Positions 47,177 to 59,567 of a stretch of DNA of 64,000 nt are shown here, one piece after another. This stretch comes from Coccinella septempunctata (taxonomy: Eukaryota > Arthropoda > Insecta > Coleoptera > Coccinellidae): NCBI RefSeq assembly GCF_907165205.1, contig NC_058194.1:18848856-18912855 (forward strand). Direction: 5' to 3'. The position numbers and the translations under genes were made by a program. Below the pieces are notes generated by a model. It ran no database searches and was not told the origin of the DNA. It worked only from the letters and a program-made list of their open reading frames with translations. Each line of letters opens with the position of its first letter. Position 1 is the stretch's first letter.

Positions 47177-48909
47177 ATGAGCACTACCATGAAGCAATTG
47201 GTGAGTTTCGGTGATTTTTGTGTTAACAGTGATCCTTGAGTGTTTGGTGACCAGAGGATTTATATCGTGACGTTCGAGATTCGAAGTTAAACGCGATGTT
47301 GACTACAAAAATTTTACGTGCGATATTCAATTTATTTTCTTAAAATTCGATTGATACCTATTAATTGACTTAACAGCGAGGATTTATTCTAATTCTGTAA
47401 CTTTAGTTTCGAGTTGTGGTAGCAAAATTTCTTTCTTCCAATTCTATGGATACATCCATATGTAATCGAACCAAATTTTTAGTTTTCGCGAGATTTTTCC
47501 ACCTTAGTGGCAATAAATACTTCATCTTCAATATTATTCCGAACATCGAATGGCAAACGACGACCAAATGTGAAAATAATATCGAATAATTTAGCAATTA
47601 TATCGCGCAATATCCTCTGGTAATCATTACGTCCAAGAGTTTATATATTAGATGTTGACGTAAAATGTGTCCTCATTACATTTAATAAGGATTGCAATAC
47701 TGATATAATTTAACCTCTCGCGTACAATCGGCAAAGATGTGATCAGAAGTAAGCTAATGACTGCGATTAACATTCATTAAAATGCATTTTTTTCAGCTGG
47801 TGGTGACAGTCTTAGTCCTCTTCGCAGTGGCGATAAATGCCGAGGCAGAGGAGAAGAAATCTGTAGCCAGCGACAAGAAGCAAACAAAGCGTGGATTACT
47901 GAGCTTGGGATACGGGTATGGCAGTGATATTGACCACGGATATCTAGTTGGTCAAGGTGGTCACGGATTCGACAATGGTATTGGTATTGGAAGCACTTAC
48001 GGAAGCTACGATGGTTTTGCTGCCATTGATCTTGGAAGCAGCGTACAGAAAACCGTGACCATCACTAAGGGTATCCCAATTCCATACCCAGTTGAGAAGC
48101 ACATTCCATACCCAGTTACCAAACATGTACCCTACCCCGTCAAAGTATCTGTACCAGCTCCATACCCAGTCGAGAAACCAGTACCATACCCAGTCAGGGT
48201 ACCAGTCAAGGTTGCCGTGCCAGTACCTCAACCCTACCCCGTTGAAAAGATCGTACATGTGCCTTACAAAGTTTTCGTTGACAAGCCATACCCCGTGAAA
48301 GTTTTGGTACCCCAACCTTACCCAGTTACCAAACACGTACCTTACCCAGTCAAAGTACATGTACCAGCTCCATACCCCGTAGAGAAGCGTGTTCCATACC
48401 CAGTTAAAGTACCAGTACATGTTCCACAACCTTACCCAGTTGTCAAACATGTTCCATACCCAGTCAAAGTACCAGTCGACCGTCCATACCCAGTACATGT
48501 TCCTCAGCCATACCCAGTCCATGTCGAAAAGAAGGTTCCATACCCAGTAGACAGACCAGTACCATACCCAGTCAAAGTACCAGTTGACAGGCCTGTACCT
48601 TACCCAGTAGAAAAACCATACCCAGTACCCGTCAAAGTACCATACCCAGCACCTTACCCCGTCGAAAAACCAGTAGCTGTACCTGTTATCAAACATGTTG
48701 GAGTACCTGTGAAAGTACCAGTCGACAGGCCATACCCAGTTACTGTAGAAAAGCACGTTCCATACCCAGTTGAGAAGCCTGTTCCAGTACCAGTCAAGGT
48801 ACCCGTGCCAGTACCAGTTAAGGACTACGGTGGTGACTATGGATCATATGGTTCTTACGATGGTGGCTACCAAGAAAGCTACGGATATGACAGCTACGGC
48901 CACAAATAA
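47177..48909 (+). CDS. Secreted PYPV-repeat protein 1 (cuticular/matrix-like), exons 47177-47200 and 47797-48909
   Basis: Two-exon gene with donor GTGAGT, acceptor TTTTTTTCAG and a phase-0 intron. Two in-frame ATGs exist. The second (47189, better context) gives MKQLLVVTVLVLFAVAINAEA, a clean signal peptide; the first (47177) adds four residues. A dibasic QTKR follows about 20 residues later, then a Gly/Tyr-rich segment (YGYGSDIDHGY). The body consists of about 22 PYPV units alternating with K/E, H and V spacers such as PYPVEKPVPYPVKVPV. The tail is Tyr/Gly-rich (DYGGDYGSYGSYDGGY). Mature length is about 350 aa with no cysteine. Proline-rich PYP-repeat secreted proteins are known among insect low-complexity cuticular proteins, so a cuticle or extracellular-matrix role is inferred. 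A paralogue lies at 56351-57946. Confidence 0.88.
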
Positions 48910-48989
48910 TTTGTCTCAGAAATCCACACTATGTGTGCTACTTGTATATTCTGTTTCTTATTTATGTGACTTCTGTGTTATCTATTCTT

Positions 48990-48995
48990 AATAAA
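48990..48995 (+). terminator. Polyadenylation signal of PYPV-repeat gene 1
   Basis: AATAAA lies 81 bases after the stop codon, followed by a T-rich stretch. Confidence 0.7.
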
Positions 48996-51900
48996 CTTCT
49001 GTTTTATTTTTGTAATTCTCATTGTTCGTTATTTATGATGCCAAACTAAGGAGATTATTCTTGTAATTTATATTCTTCAATAAATCCGTTGAACGAAGTT
49101 GTCTTCAATGTTACTATCTACCCTACCAACTTATTGATAAAAAACATCTACGATGTTGTAGACACACTTGTGCGAAATCATATGGGACGAACTACGGACG
49201 AAAAGAATGTAATTATGCACTAAAAAGTAGCACAGATACGCAATAATTCTTCCGGTTTCATAACATTTTTCGTTCTGTTGTCAGGAGGATTATAAAACAA
49301 TGCTCCGTTGTGGACATTGCGTGAAAGAATATTTCCTCTTCAATTATCATCATTATATCTAGGTCCCACACGCCAATGAACATGTTTAAAATCTTTTCAT
49401 TCGTTTGCTTGTTAATGAAGAGGGTGTTACGTGTTACCCATTGGTACTTAGACATTGGTTATCGAGTGAACTCTTGAGCTTCTGACATTTCCTTGAGATT
49501 GATCAATTTGCTGTATTCACTTATGTATTGTATTACTTATTACTATAATTGATTATGATAAATATAATGGGGATGAGCACGAATAAAACGTTCAGGTGAA
49601 TCAAATAGGAAAATATCTGATTTGATAGATCGTTCATTACTTCTAATGTCGACAGAAATATTCTTCCATGATTCTATTCTCGTAATTTACACATATGTAC
49701 TTAGATTTGTTCAGGCTCAAACATCAAACTTTATCACCAGTATATCCTGATACAATATTTCTATTTCTGAAAACATTGCTTGTATGTGTAACCGAGTTAA
49801 ATTTATAAATAATAATCAATAATTATGGGTAATACAAAAAATATGAATAAATGTAACGTTTTGTTGTCTATCAACAAGTTGAATCGAAAATGTTGAGCAA
49901 TATTTCTAGGGATGATAAATCACCTGTTTTTTGTTCTTGAGGAAAAACAGTTAATATATCACGAGAGTGTACTACTTGTAGTAGGCTTGCCTCAAGAGAG
50001 GTGTTTTCACAATTGGTTTTTTCTGAATAACTAAAAATCACTTGTGTGATTTCATGAGGTCATTTGACAAACACTGCAGATTACTTGGTGTTCTATTACC
50101 CCCAGAACTGTTCAGAATTACTAGTTGTGTTGAGGGAGCTACAAGTCTTATGAAGGATGTTTCCATAACTGGTTTTTCTTGACTAACTCGAAATCACTTA
50201 AGTCGTTTTGACCATAAGTTCATTCGACAAACACTACAAATTTATCGGTATTTTATAACCACTGAAAATGTTTAGAACAACTGGTCGACAATTCTTCGCC
50301 CTGTTAACTGTTGAATTGTTATACTCCTGGAAGACATATTCCATCATTATACTCAAAAACGGTTAATTTTTGAACGATATAAAAAGAGTATCATTGAAAA
50401 ACTGATAACAAAAAAAATTTTGCAGAAGAAACTACCCTTAGTGAATCCGAGGAATCAAAAAAGAATAGACTTTTGCGATTATATAATTTGCCTTGATTGT
50501 ACCAAATAATATACTATGTTTGAGACTTTTGAGAGTATTGTAAGAAGAACCAATAATCATTAAGCCCTTATTTCTGAGGTTTGTAGCTTGTAGCACCCTT
50601 AATGAGCGATTTAGACCATTAGATAAAGAAAGCTTAATTTTTGATGTTCCCTAGAGATATTGCTGAACATTTCCTATTCCTATTCCTGTTCACCTTGTAT
50701 AGGGCCTCTTGGACAGACAATTATTCCAAATTTTCGAAAAGATTTTATTACTCCAATTATTTTTTGCCAATATGGCAAAAATGAATCTTCCAATCACTAT
50801 TCATTATCAGTGATCAATGAACTCTCCTTTTCATTTGAAGAATATTTTCTGCATTTTCAGACACCTTGCCTCAATAAGCAAAAAGGCATCTAATGTTCTT
50901 CTGATAATCACTATAAAACTGTTATAATATTAATATATCGCGCCTAAGTAAGGACTACTTCAAAGCAGTGTTCTTGTATATTGTGTTGCAGAAAGTTGTT
51001 CCTCGATTCATAAAGAGAATCATTACTATTATCATAGCTAGGTAGGTGAGTAAAAGTGGAACATTCGCCATTTTGCGACTATAATATGATCGCAAAACCC
51101 GGAATATTATTTTGGGTTTTCCATAAAATTCTGAATTGATGAAGGCCCCTTTTAGTGTTCTTCAAGTGGCTTGAAAATTTCAAGTGACTATTGCAAGTCA
51201 ACTGTTGTTAATCGATACTTCTCCAGTACGACACAAATTCCAATAACTTCTTAGGTGTAGGTAGAAGAAGGGGTTTCATTGCTTGGATGAAACGTTGCTG
51301 GATTAATGTATTCTGATCCTCTCATCCAAGGCGGTAAGTCATTTCAACATAACAATACAAGTAATCAGCATGATCTTAATGCGCAATGGTTCCACTGGTG
51401 ATTTCAATGTGTTTGTGAAATATTGAACATTCCGATATGGAATTCCATGATGAAGAATACAGAATACCAAGTCTGAACTTCCTCATAAAATAGTGCCTGA
51501 TTAGTATCGAATAATATGTGTGGAGAGCGTCAGCCAACCGTGAACAAAATGTGAAATTTTCATTTCTGTCCAATAATGAATAAAGTGCTATTTTTGTAAT
51601 TTTTTTCATGTTTTATCCGATTGGAGAGATTGCTATTTAATGGCTTCAAAAAAAAAATATGAATTGTTATAGCAGTTGACTCGATTTTAAGCAAGAAAAA
51701 TTCAATAAATTCAGTCAATCCTTGTACTATGTTGATTTGGAAAAGATTCAGAGGTGAATGATTTATTCATGGTCAAGTCACGTTTTATTGGAACTTGAAA
51801 AATCTGGGGCAATTACCTACCAAGTCTTTCATCCAAATGAATAATTATTCATTTCCATTAAGACTTTCGCAGAAAGAGATAATTGTTTCAGTTTCGAGCA

Positions 51901-52739
51901 AGTTAACTGTACGCTTATCCATTCTATGCATGAGATAATATAACATTTTCTATTCGAATTGCTAGTTATATCACAGTGACACTATTTCCGTTCATTTAAT
52001 CGAGTTAGGAACGTAATACTTCTCTGAATTTTACTTCTAGGCACTTGCAAATCCAATGATTCACTAAAATTGAATGTAGGATAATTGGAAAAATCAATCT
52101 AGACATCGAGGGCTTGACTATGCAGGGCAATTTTTCTCTTAACTAGAGAAGATATTTTCATGAAATTTATTTCCATTGTTTTATATTTTCAGATATTTTG
52201 GAGTTTTGTCACTTCCGGTTACATCAACTTCGTTTTTTGAAATGTCATGCCCCATGAATATCACATTTTTATATCAAATTTCGATCATGACCTCACTGAT
52301 ATTCGGGAACTCTCCAGAGATATACATATGAGCTGTTAAACGAATATTGTTGGACACAAAGATGGTCACTTTAAGGTCAGAATCATGAATTTTTGGCCTT
52401 GTTAACAGTTTTTCAATGTGATCTTGATGAATTCACAACAAAGGCCAAATTTTTATTCGAGTTTCATGCTGGAAAACTTTATCATTTTCAATGGGAAATC
52501 TTATTTCTTCATCGAAATATGATGGTACTTCTAAAACCAATAAAAAATATCCCTTCATTTTGGAGATATCCAACAAATAACACATTTCAGGGGAATTTAT
52601 TTTATTCAGAACCATTTGAGTTATTAAAATTTCGATAAGTTAGCTGATTCCTCGAATGAAGGTTACCTGTATCTCGTTCTCATTCATGGCGAGTGTATTC
52701 AAGTTGTCGATAAGAAAATTAGATTCCGTTTGACACCCT
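48996..52739. other. Intergenic region, no gene recognised
   Basis: AT-rich sequence with no coding pattern or clear transposon end. ORFs at 50660-50893, 51376-51609 and 52393-52638 lack recognisable domains. Confidence 0.4.
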
Positions 52740-52749
52740 CCGACTATTA

Positions 52750-53600
52750 TATTCATTTATTTATTTCTACAACAGGAGCCTCAACAGAAAATCCAATAAC
52801 ATAGGTTCACAATAATTTCACAGTTTCACACTCTATGATAAGAAAAATTTATACGAAGCATCGAGCTAACCACGAACAGACAAATTAGAAAAAAAAAACT
52901 GCACATTAGACAAAAATAAGAAGAGCCAAAATTAATTCTTTTCGGAATCAAGACATGTAATTTCTGAACAGATATGAATGTTTCTAAACTAAGATTGAAA
53001 AGGTCAAGATCATCAATATGCCAGTTGTAAAACCGCATTATTCTAGGGAAAATCGAATGATAATAAAGATTAGTTCTAGATTTAGGAATCCAAAACAAAT
53101 ACTGTGGAACATTTATAGTAAGTGAACACGCTAACGGATAACTGAAAAATTATTTAATATCAAGCATCAAGCACCGCCCTCCTTCCTTCCAGACTCAAAA
53201 ATTTGTCTTCAATTAAGGATCTTTCATAATCTATAGGTGAGTTGTTTGGATTAAATCTATAATTCAAGCTTTTGATGAACACGTTCTATTCTGTTAATGT
53301 ACTTATGGTAGTGAGGGTTCCAGATTTGGGTAGCATACTCCAAGCTGCTTCTTACGAGAGAAATATACAGTGTTTTCAATGTGAGGGCGTTCTTGAAATT
53401 TTTGGTGATTCTTAAAACAAAACCAACCATCCCGAAACTCTTTTTAATCAACGCATCTATATGAAATTCGAAAGACAATTTTTTATCCAATAAAACCCCA
53501 AGATCTTTAACAATATCTACTCTTTCCAACTCGAGCCCGTCAATATTTGAGAAATAATATTGAAAAAAAAGTATTTGCAACTTCCCTATCTGATGAGAAG
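52750..53600 (-). pseudogene. 5'-truncated non-LTR retrotransposon, C-terminal part, frame-shifted
   Basis: The minus-strand segment 53257-53580 reads VKDLGVLLDKKLSFEFHIDA and SLVRSSLEYATQIWNPHY, the conserved region after the reverse transcriptase YADD motif. A frame change leads through YERSLIEDKFLSLEGRRAVL into 52826-53098, which has LYYHSIFPRIMRFYN, the usual C-terminus of such elements. The 3' end is an AAATAAATAAATG-type tail near 52755-52770. It lacks the catalytic site and is not functional. It differs in sequence from the fragment at 24.1 kb. Confidence 0.8.
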
Positions 53601-56280
53601 CGCTGTAAACAACGAGTCAGAAATGCATTCAGGTAAACTTTGAATTATGAAAACCTCTCAATAAATTTGATCTCTAATTATACCTAATATGTGAATATAA
53701 AGAAAGCCAGAAATGAGTAAATTATTATTGGATTAGGAAGCTTTGTCCCTCTGAGCATAATTTGCGGTAAAAATTAGATATTGAAGCAAATTTCCTCTAT
53801 TTGGCTTCAATAGTTTTCAACTGAACATTTCTTCATTCCTTTTCGGGAGGAACACTTGTTCTTCATTAAAAGTGCTTATTTTATTACTGTTCTTGATGAT
53901 GAATATGCCATATTAATTATGGCGTAATAGCGCAATTCTTATCGTTTTATTTTCCTGTTAAGTAACTATATTATGTAGCTGGCTCGGAATTATTACAATT
54001 AAATGTAATATATTCAGATTACCCATATACCGACGCAAAGTGAACGCTTATCAATCTACAAACGTATAATATCGAGATGCTAGTCATACGTTACAACGAA
54101 TAATTAGTACACTGCGATCTCATGAAAAAACGTTAATTTTTTCCAGGGGACAATCTCTAAACTTTTCGCCTTAATTAAGAGCGTATGCGTTACTCGAAAT
54201 GCTACTGCAACTCATTCATTTCCGGATTTTTCAGGCCAGTATTGGAGAATTTTAATCTGACGTTTATCTTGACGTAACTGGAGACATCAGAAAGTATCTA
54301 TTTTTCATGGCGAAGAATATGAATATGAATATATTGATGCGAATCCATGATTGAAAACCGAAATGATAATAATATTTGGTTTATTTCCTACCTGTAATAT
54401 CCCCAAATCACAAGGTGTTAAATTTTGCAACTTCAGTTACCAGTCATATTTCATGAAGAAAAAAATGCTATTCAGAATTTCATTCCTTGCGACTCTTCTA
54501 GAAATGTGTTCAACCCTGAAGCAATAATTCTATAATTCAGTGAAAATGAGCCACATCCCAGAAAGAAGAAAAAAGTAGAAAAACTATAAACAGACAGTCA
54601 TAAATGGATAACCCCCCCTGACAGTTGGTGACATCCATTTATGACAAATGATTTTTGAGGCAACTACTGAGAACACCAAAAATAATTGAATTGACGAATA
54701 GTTTCAGATGCTTAAGAAATTTGAGAAACAACTTTGTATCCGTAAACGCGATACCTAAAATGCCCAAATAGGTTCCTCTATTCACAGTATTACCTGTGAA
54801 AATGGAATGAAAATATGTTCAGAATTCGAACAGGTCATTCGAAAATATTATTCTTGTATGTGACATTTAAACACGAAAATCAATATCTATGGAATATTCA
54901 ATTTCAATACATATATATACATATATCCACATTGGATTGAGAGACTATAAATGTCCTCCTTAGATTCAGGAATAAACTGTAGCTTATATATTCAAAATCA
55001 ACTTGATGAAGTGAAGGCTCAGTTTTACAGGTCCATTTATTTTGAAGGTGAAAAAGTTGGCATATATTTCAGGCTAAGACTACAATGCAAAACAAGCTAC
55101 GAAGCCTGCTCACTTTTGATTTCAATACCCGATAACCCCCACTGTTTTCAGTCATGAAAATGAAAAAATCGAAGCGTACCACCACAAAAGAAATATCTCC
55201 ACGAAAATACGAAAAAACAAATCGAAACACAAATATATACAGATAAAAAGAATTGTCTTTCAATTATACTTGCAAATTACTGGATTTTTTGGAATAGCTG
55301 CACAGATCTTGAAGAGATTTTCACACTTCTTGAAAAACGTGGTCCAAAATCATGCATAAATTTTTTTCGATATGTATTTTTCATCACCTTCAAAACGGCA
55401 TAGGGCATGCATGAATGAGAAACATTTTCTGTGGAAAATTCCTTCATCTAGGTACAATTCTCCAAATCATTTTACAGTGGAATAGAAAAAAAAATGAGGC
55501 AGTTTATTTAACTGCCTCAGCTGGTTGCATATTTGCAATAGTTCAAACTCTTACAAATCTCAAAATTCATGAAAATTTGTAGATATATTGATGGAAATAA
55601 ATTCGCAGAGATCACCATGTTTAAATATACGATATAAACCAATAAGTGAAACTGAATCTTTTTCTCGTTTGATATCCCATTTAGATACAGACAAAATTAA
55701 GTACATCTCTTTGGTATCATTTTTTTTTCTTCTTCTTTTTGTAGATTTATTCCCGGTAACGGGATACAGCAATGAATGAATGAATTATAAAGTTAATAAA
55801 CTTTTATTGATGTCAGTTTCAACACAACGAAATTAATCTGCATGTTAAACAGATCTTAAAATTTGAAATAACCAATGGAATTCGACAATAAGAAAACTAA
55901 TTTCAAAAATTAAAGAATAGAAACATAAACAATAGGATTCAAAATTTCAGCGAATCTTCTAGTAAATAGGCTCGAGAATATACACTAAAAATCCAATTGT
56001 GTTGAAAATATATCTTCACATATTTTGTTTCACTTCTGATATGCAGGTGAATCCATGAGCGGGATCTAATTATAGTTAGATAAATTCTACATATTTCCCA
56101 TTTCTGTCATATGAGACGAACTTTTCTATCGAATCCCCAGAGTAAACCACGGTAAATGATCGATATTCGAGGAATTGTCATGTGATTATCGGTTAACTTA
56201 AACCGGTCCTGTCATATCAAAATAACGAATTAATGAATACGCAAATACTACCTTTTAAGATCAAATAGTAGGGCGAAAGA
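53601..56280. other. Intergenic region, mostly unassigned
   Basis: Between the LINE remnant and PYPV gene 2. Contains a retroelement 3' end at 55738-55788 and a perfect 10 bp stem hairpin at 55495-55519 (TGAGGCAGTT...AACTGCCTCA). No gene recognised. Confidence 0.4.
55738..55788 (+). repeat. 3' end of an RTE-like element, same family as 28130-28997
   Basis: TTTGTAGATTTATTCCCGGT and AACGGGATACAGCAATGAAT match the terminus of the 28 kb remnant (GGTGACGGGATGCAGCAATA) and continue into AATG tandem repeats. Only the last part is recognisable. Confidence 0.55.
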
Positions 56281-56293
56281 GGGAAAGTTTGTC

Positions 56294-56300
56294 TATAAAA
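56294..56300 (+). promoter_or_regulatory. TATA box of PYPV-repeat gene 2
   Basis: TATAAAA lies 57 bp before the start codon at 56351. A CTTCAGA sequence at 56332-56338 could be part of the initiator. The layout parallels gene 1. Confidence 0.65.
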
Positions 56301-56350
56301 TGATTATTGGATTGAAGGATATTGATAGTGCCTTCAGAAACTTTGTACTA

Positions 56351-57946
56351 ATGAACCTGATAGTAAGTGAATTTGATTGAGAATAATTTTTATTCTGGGC
56401 GCCAACTGTGATGGAAAACTAAATTGTGTGTTTTATCTGTAACACTTCGCGATAATTGGACATTATATGGATTCAGTTCTTATTAGGATATTCTTTGAGA
56501 ACAGTGTATTTTAGTGGTACCTCAGTGCATAAAGGATTCAGTTCAAAATAAACTGTATATTATATCAAAAATTATATTGGAGTGATGCGATAGAAGTCAG
56601 TGGTCTTCAAAATTAAAAGTCACCCTGGAATTTAGCGGTTCATTCGGGATATAGGTTTAGCCCACATAGATAAAATCAACAACAAAAAGTTATTCAAAAA
56701 ATCACCCGATTTCCAATTGCCTACTAAAATCTTAGAATAGAATTTATTAAAATGTAGTTATTAAAATATTGGGAAGGATTGTCCTATCTGAACAATTATC
56801 GAAAATCTTTCTTCAAATTATGACGAATCAATCATAGAAGTCGATACTAATAAACTGAGGCAAAATACATCTCTCTTTTTTCAAATTTTTGTGGTGACGA
56901 TTCTAATGTAAAATTTTTTCTAGGTGATCGCTTCAGCCGTTGCCTTATTGGGCAGGTTGGGAAGCTGTGAAGTATCAGATGTGGCGAAAAAAGACAAACG
57001 AAGCATATTCGAACACGAAAATAGCTTCGGAGGTGATTTTGGAGGGCATAGCGGAGACTTTGGCGGTTTTGACCATGGTAGTTACGGGAGCTATGGTGAC
57101 CACGAATACCATCACAAAGAAAAAGTTGTAACTGTAGAGAAGGAAGTTAAAGTGCCTTATCCAGTAGTGAAGAAGATACCGTATCCTGTCTATAAGGAAG
57201 TTAAATATCCGGTGCACGTAAAAGTTCCACAACCATATCCTGTGGTCAAAGAAATACCATATGAGGTTAAAGTACCCGTCAAAGTGCCGTATCATGTACC
57301 CAAGCCATATCCAGTTATCAAGGAAGAGAAGGTGCCAGTCCATGTCCACGTTGACCAACCATACCCTGTTAAAGTAGTAGTACCACAACCCTACCCTGTT
57401 ACAAAATACATTCAATATCCGGTCGAGGTCAAAGTACCTCAACCGTACCCAGTAGAGAAAAAAGTATATGTTCCGGTCAAACAAATAGTGCATGTACCCA
57501 AACCATACCCAGTTGAAAAAGAGGTGAAGTATCCTGTTGAAGTACCCTACGACCGACCAGTACCATACGAAGTAATCAAACCATATCCTGTCAAAGTAGA
57601 GAAAAAGGTACCAGTACCATATCCTGTAGAAAAACCTTACCCTGTTAAAGTCCTGGTAAATAGACCAGTACCATACAAGGTAGAGAAAGAAGTACCATAT
57701 CCTGTGAAAGTACCAGTACCTCATCCATACCCCGTTGAAAAAATTGTTAAGTACCCAGTTTACAAAGAGAAGCCATATCCAGTTGAAGTTAAAGTAGAAA
57801 AACCAGTGCCGTACATAGTCGAGAAGAAAGTACCTTACTATGTTGAGAAAAAAGTACCAGTACCAATAAAGGAAGAGATTCACGAGCCCGAATATAAACA
57901 GGAATATCAACATGATGACAGCTACTCCGAAAATTCAGGCTGGTGA
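56351..57946 (+). CDS. Secreted PYPV-repeat protein 2 (cuticular/matrix-like), exons 56351-56362 and 56924-57946
   Basis: Two-exon gene whose first exon encodes only MNLI before the donor GTAAGT. Exon 2 follows the acceptor TTTTTTCTAG in phase 0 and continues VIASAVALLGRLGSC, giving a signal peptide. A dibasic KKDKR site precedes a Gly/His/Tyr-rich segment (GGHSGDFGGFDHGSYGSYG). The body has about 14 PYPV units plus KYPV/QYPV variants with K/E-rich spacers (PYPVEKKVYVPVKQIVHVP). The end is acidic and Tyr-rich (EYKQEYQHDDSYSENSGW), unlike the Gly/Tyr tail of gene 1. Total 344 aa. Shared exon layout, processing site and repeats show common descent with the gene at 47177-48909 by tandem duplication. 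The function is inferred only from composition. Confidence 0.87.
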
Positions 57947-59384
57947 AATGTACAAAGAGATGAGTCCTTAAAAAAAGGGTATACACCCTAATCTTCGGAA
58001 TCACTGCATGTTGGGAAGATTCATCATCCAGTATTTTCAATACCATTGGAAATTTTTTATGTAACCGTTGTTATATTATGATAACATAAATGTACAGCTC
58101 TATATTACCGCCATATGGTACCACAATAATTATCCTCCATGTATAACAAACAATTTATCATAATATTCATGGGTCTGTATTATTGTTGACAATTAAGATA
58201 ATTAGGTTAAATTATTCTTTTAACGATAAATATTGAATTGTTAATCTCGGCAGTTTCGATCTCTTTTGGACTTTCACATAATATTTAGTACAATTATCGA
58301 TTGGAAATGTTGCATAAATCGAACAACTGAGTCCGAATGTTCATTTCATTTCAATATTAATAAAATTAATAATGAAGTAAATGCAGAAACGTGTCTATAG
58401 AAAGTGGATGAAATAATGAAATATTAATTCAAGTTATCAATCTTGCCTCCTGTACTACTAACTAACATCATACACTTTTAGAAATCATTTCTCGATTTTA
58501 AATTAAAGCATACAAAACCAAACTTGGGTGCAAGTGTGTACTGTTTCACTTGATAGATAAATTATAAGCTTTTTCTGTACCTACTCTCACTTCCATAAAT
58601 AAAACCATGTATTTTACATCCCAATTATTTCACTTAAGACATTGCACCTCGAAGAATTTAGAGTACATAAAGAAATAATGTTTTTTTTTTGAAGAAAAAG
58701 TTTTAAAAATAATAATAAGTACCATTATTTGAAGTTCTGTTGATTTATTAATGAACGAAATACCATTGTGGAAATTGTTTATATTTCTTTCGATATATAA
58801 TAAAAATACGTAATTGGAATTGTATGATATGAATTTAAGTATAAATGAATTGTTTTAATTGTTTAACGGTTTCAATATCTGAAGAAATTCGAAACGAAAT
58901 ACAACAATGTTGAAAAATCGATGTGTTTCTGTTACTCTGACAGAATATCAAATTGAACATAATATTTTCAGATAATTGAAAAACTATCAAATTTATTATC
59001 AGTTCTTTTCTGTAAAATACTGGGTGGTCAAGTTTGGGTTTGTTATAGCGAACACCTCGATAAGATAAGCTTCGATAGTAAAAATCCCCCAAGATTTCAA
59101 ACCACCTAGAAATATCCTCAGAAATTATAACTTTTTGAAATGTGGCAATACGAGCTCTCGAAAACGTTCTGTTTGTATACATGGCTGAAAAGTAGATATT
59201 CCTAAAAATTTATTGGCACAAACTGCAATTCGGAAGCTGTTTCGTCTGTAAATATAGTTTCGCATACAAGTTAATATTACATGGTGTCAAATATAACACG
59301 TTCGTTATCTGGCAAGAAATCGTATTTCATAAAAAATTGGGTGTTCATTTTTTTTCCTCTGTTTCCTTTATAATAATAATAATA
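57947..59384. other. Intergenic region downstream of PYPV gene 2
   Basis: Very AT-rich. A possible AATAAA at 58359-58364 could serve PYPV gene 2, though it is about 410 bases from the stop. Nothing else recognised. Confidence 0.35.
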
Positions 59385-59567
59385 CAAGGGCGGATTTAGG
59401 GGGGGGGGGGCACGGGGGCACGTGCCCCCCCCAGACGGACGGATCTTTCTATACATACTTGAACTCTTAAAAATAAAAGTGAAGTTCATTTCTCACAGTT
59501 ACTGTTGATTTTTTTGCTCGTCTGCCCGTTGTGCCCCCCCCAGAAAAAAATCCTGGATCCGCCCTTG
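59385..59567. mobile_element. hAT-like MITE, 183 bp, 8 bp target duplication
   Basis: The 16 bp ends CAAGGGCGGATTTAGG and CCTGGATCCGCCCTTG are inverted repeats with two mismatches. TAATAATA lies on both sides (59377-59384, 59568-59575), fitting the 8 bp hAT duplication, though the site is itself a TAA simple repeat, so the length is not certain. G- and C-runs inside form a strong stem. Confidence 0.75.

Noticed and set aside
47944..48756. 270-codon minus-strand ORF opposite PYPV gene 1
   Set aside because: It is a product of codon use in the PYPV repeats read backwards (W, Y, F, V-rich). It lacks its own promoter or splice context and is not independent evidence of a gene.
55495..55519. 10 bp perfect stem hairpin (TGAGGCAGTT/AACTGCCTCA)
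   Set aside because: Considered as a small-RNA precursor, but the stem is too short and nothing around it extends the pairing.
56975..57913. 312-codon minus-strand ORF opposite PYPV gene 2
   Set aside because: Same antisense repeat effect as for gene 1. The sense strand has signal peptide, splice sites and TATA box.
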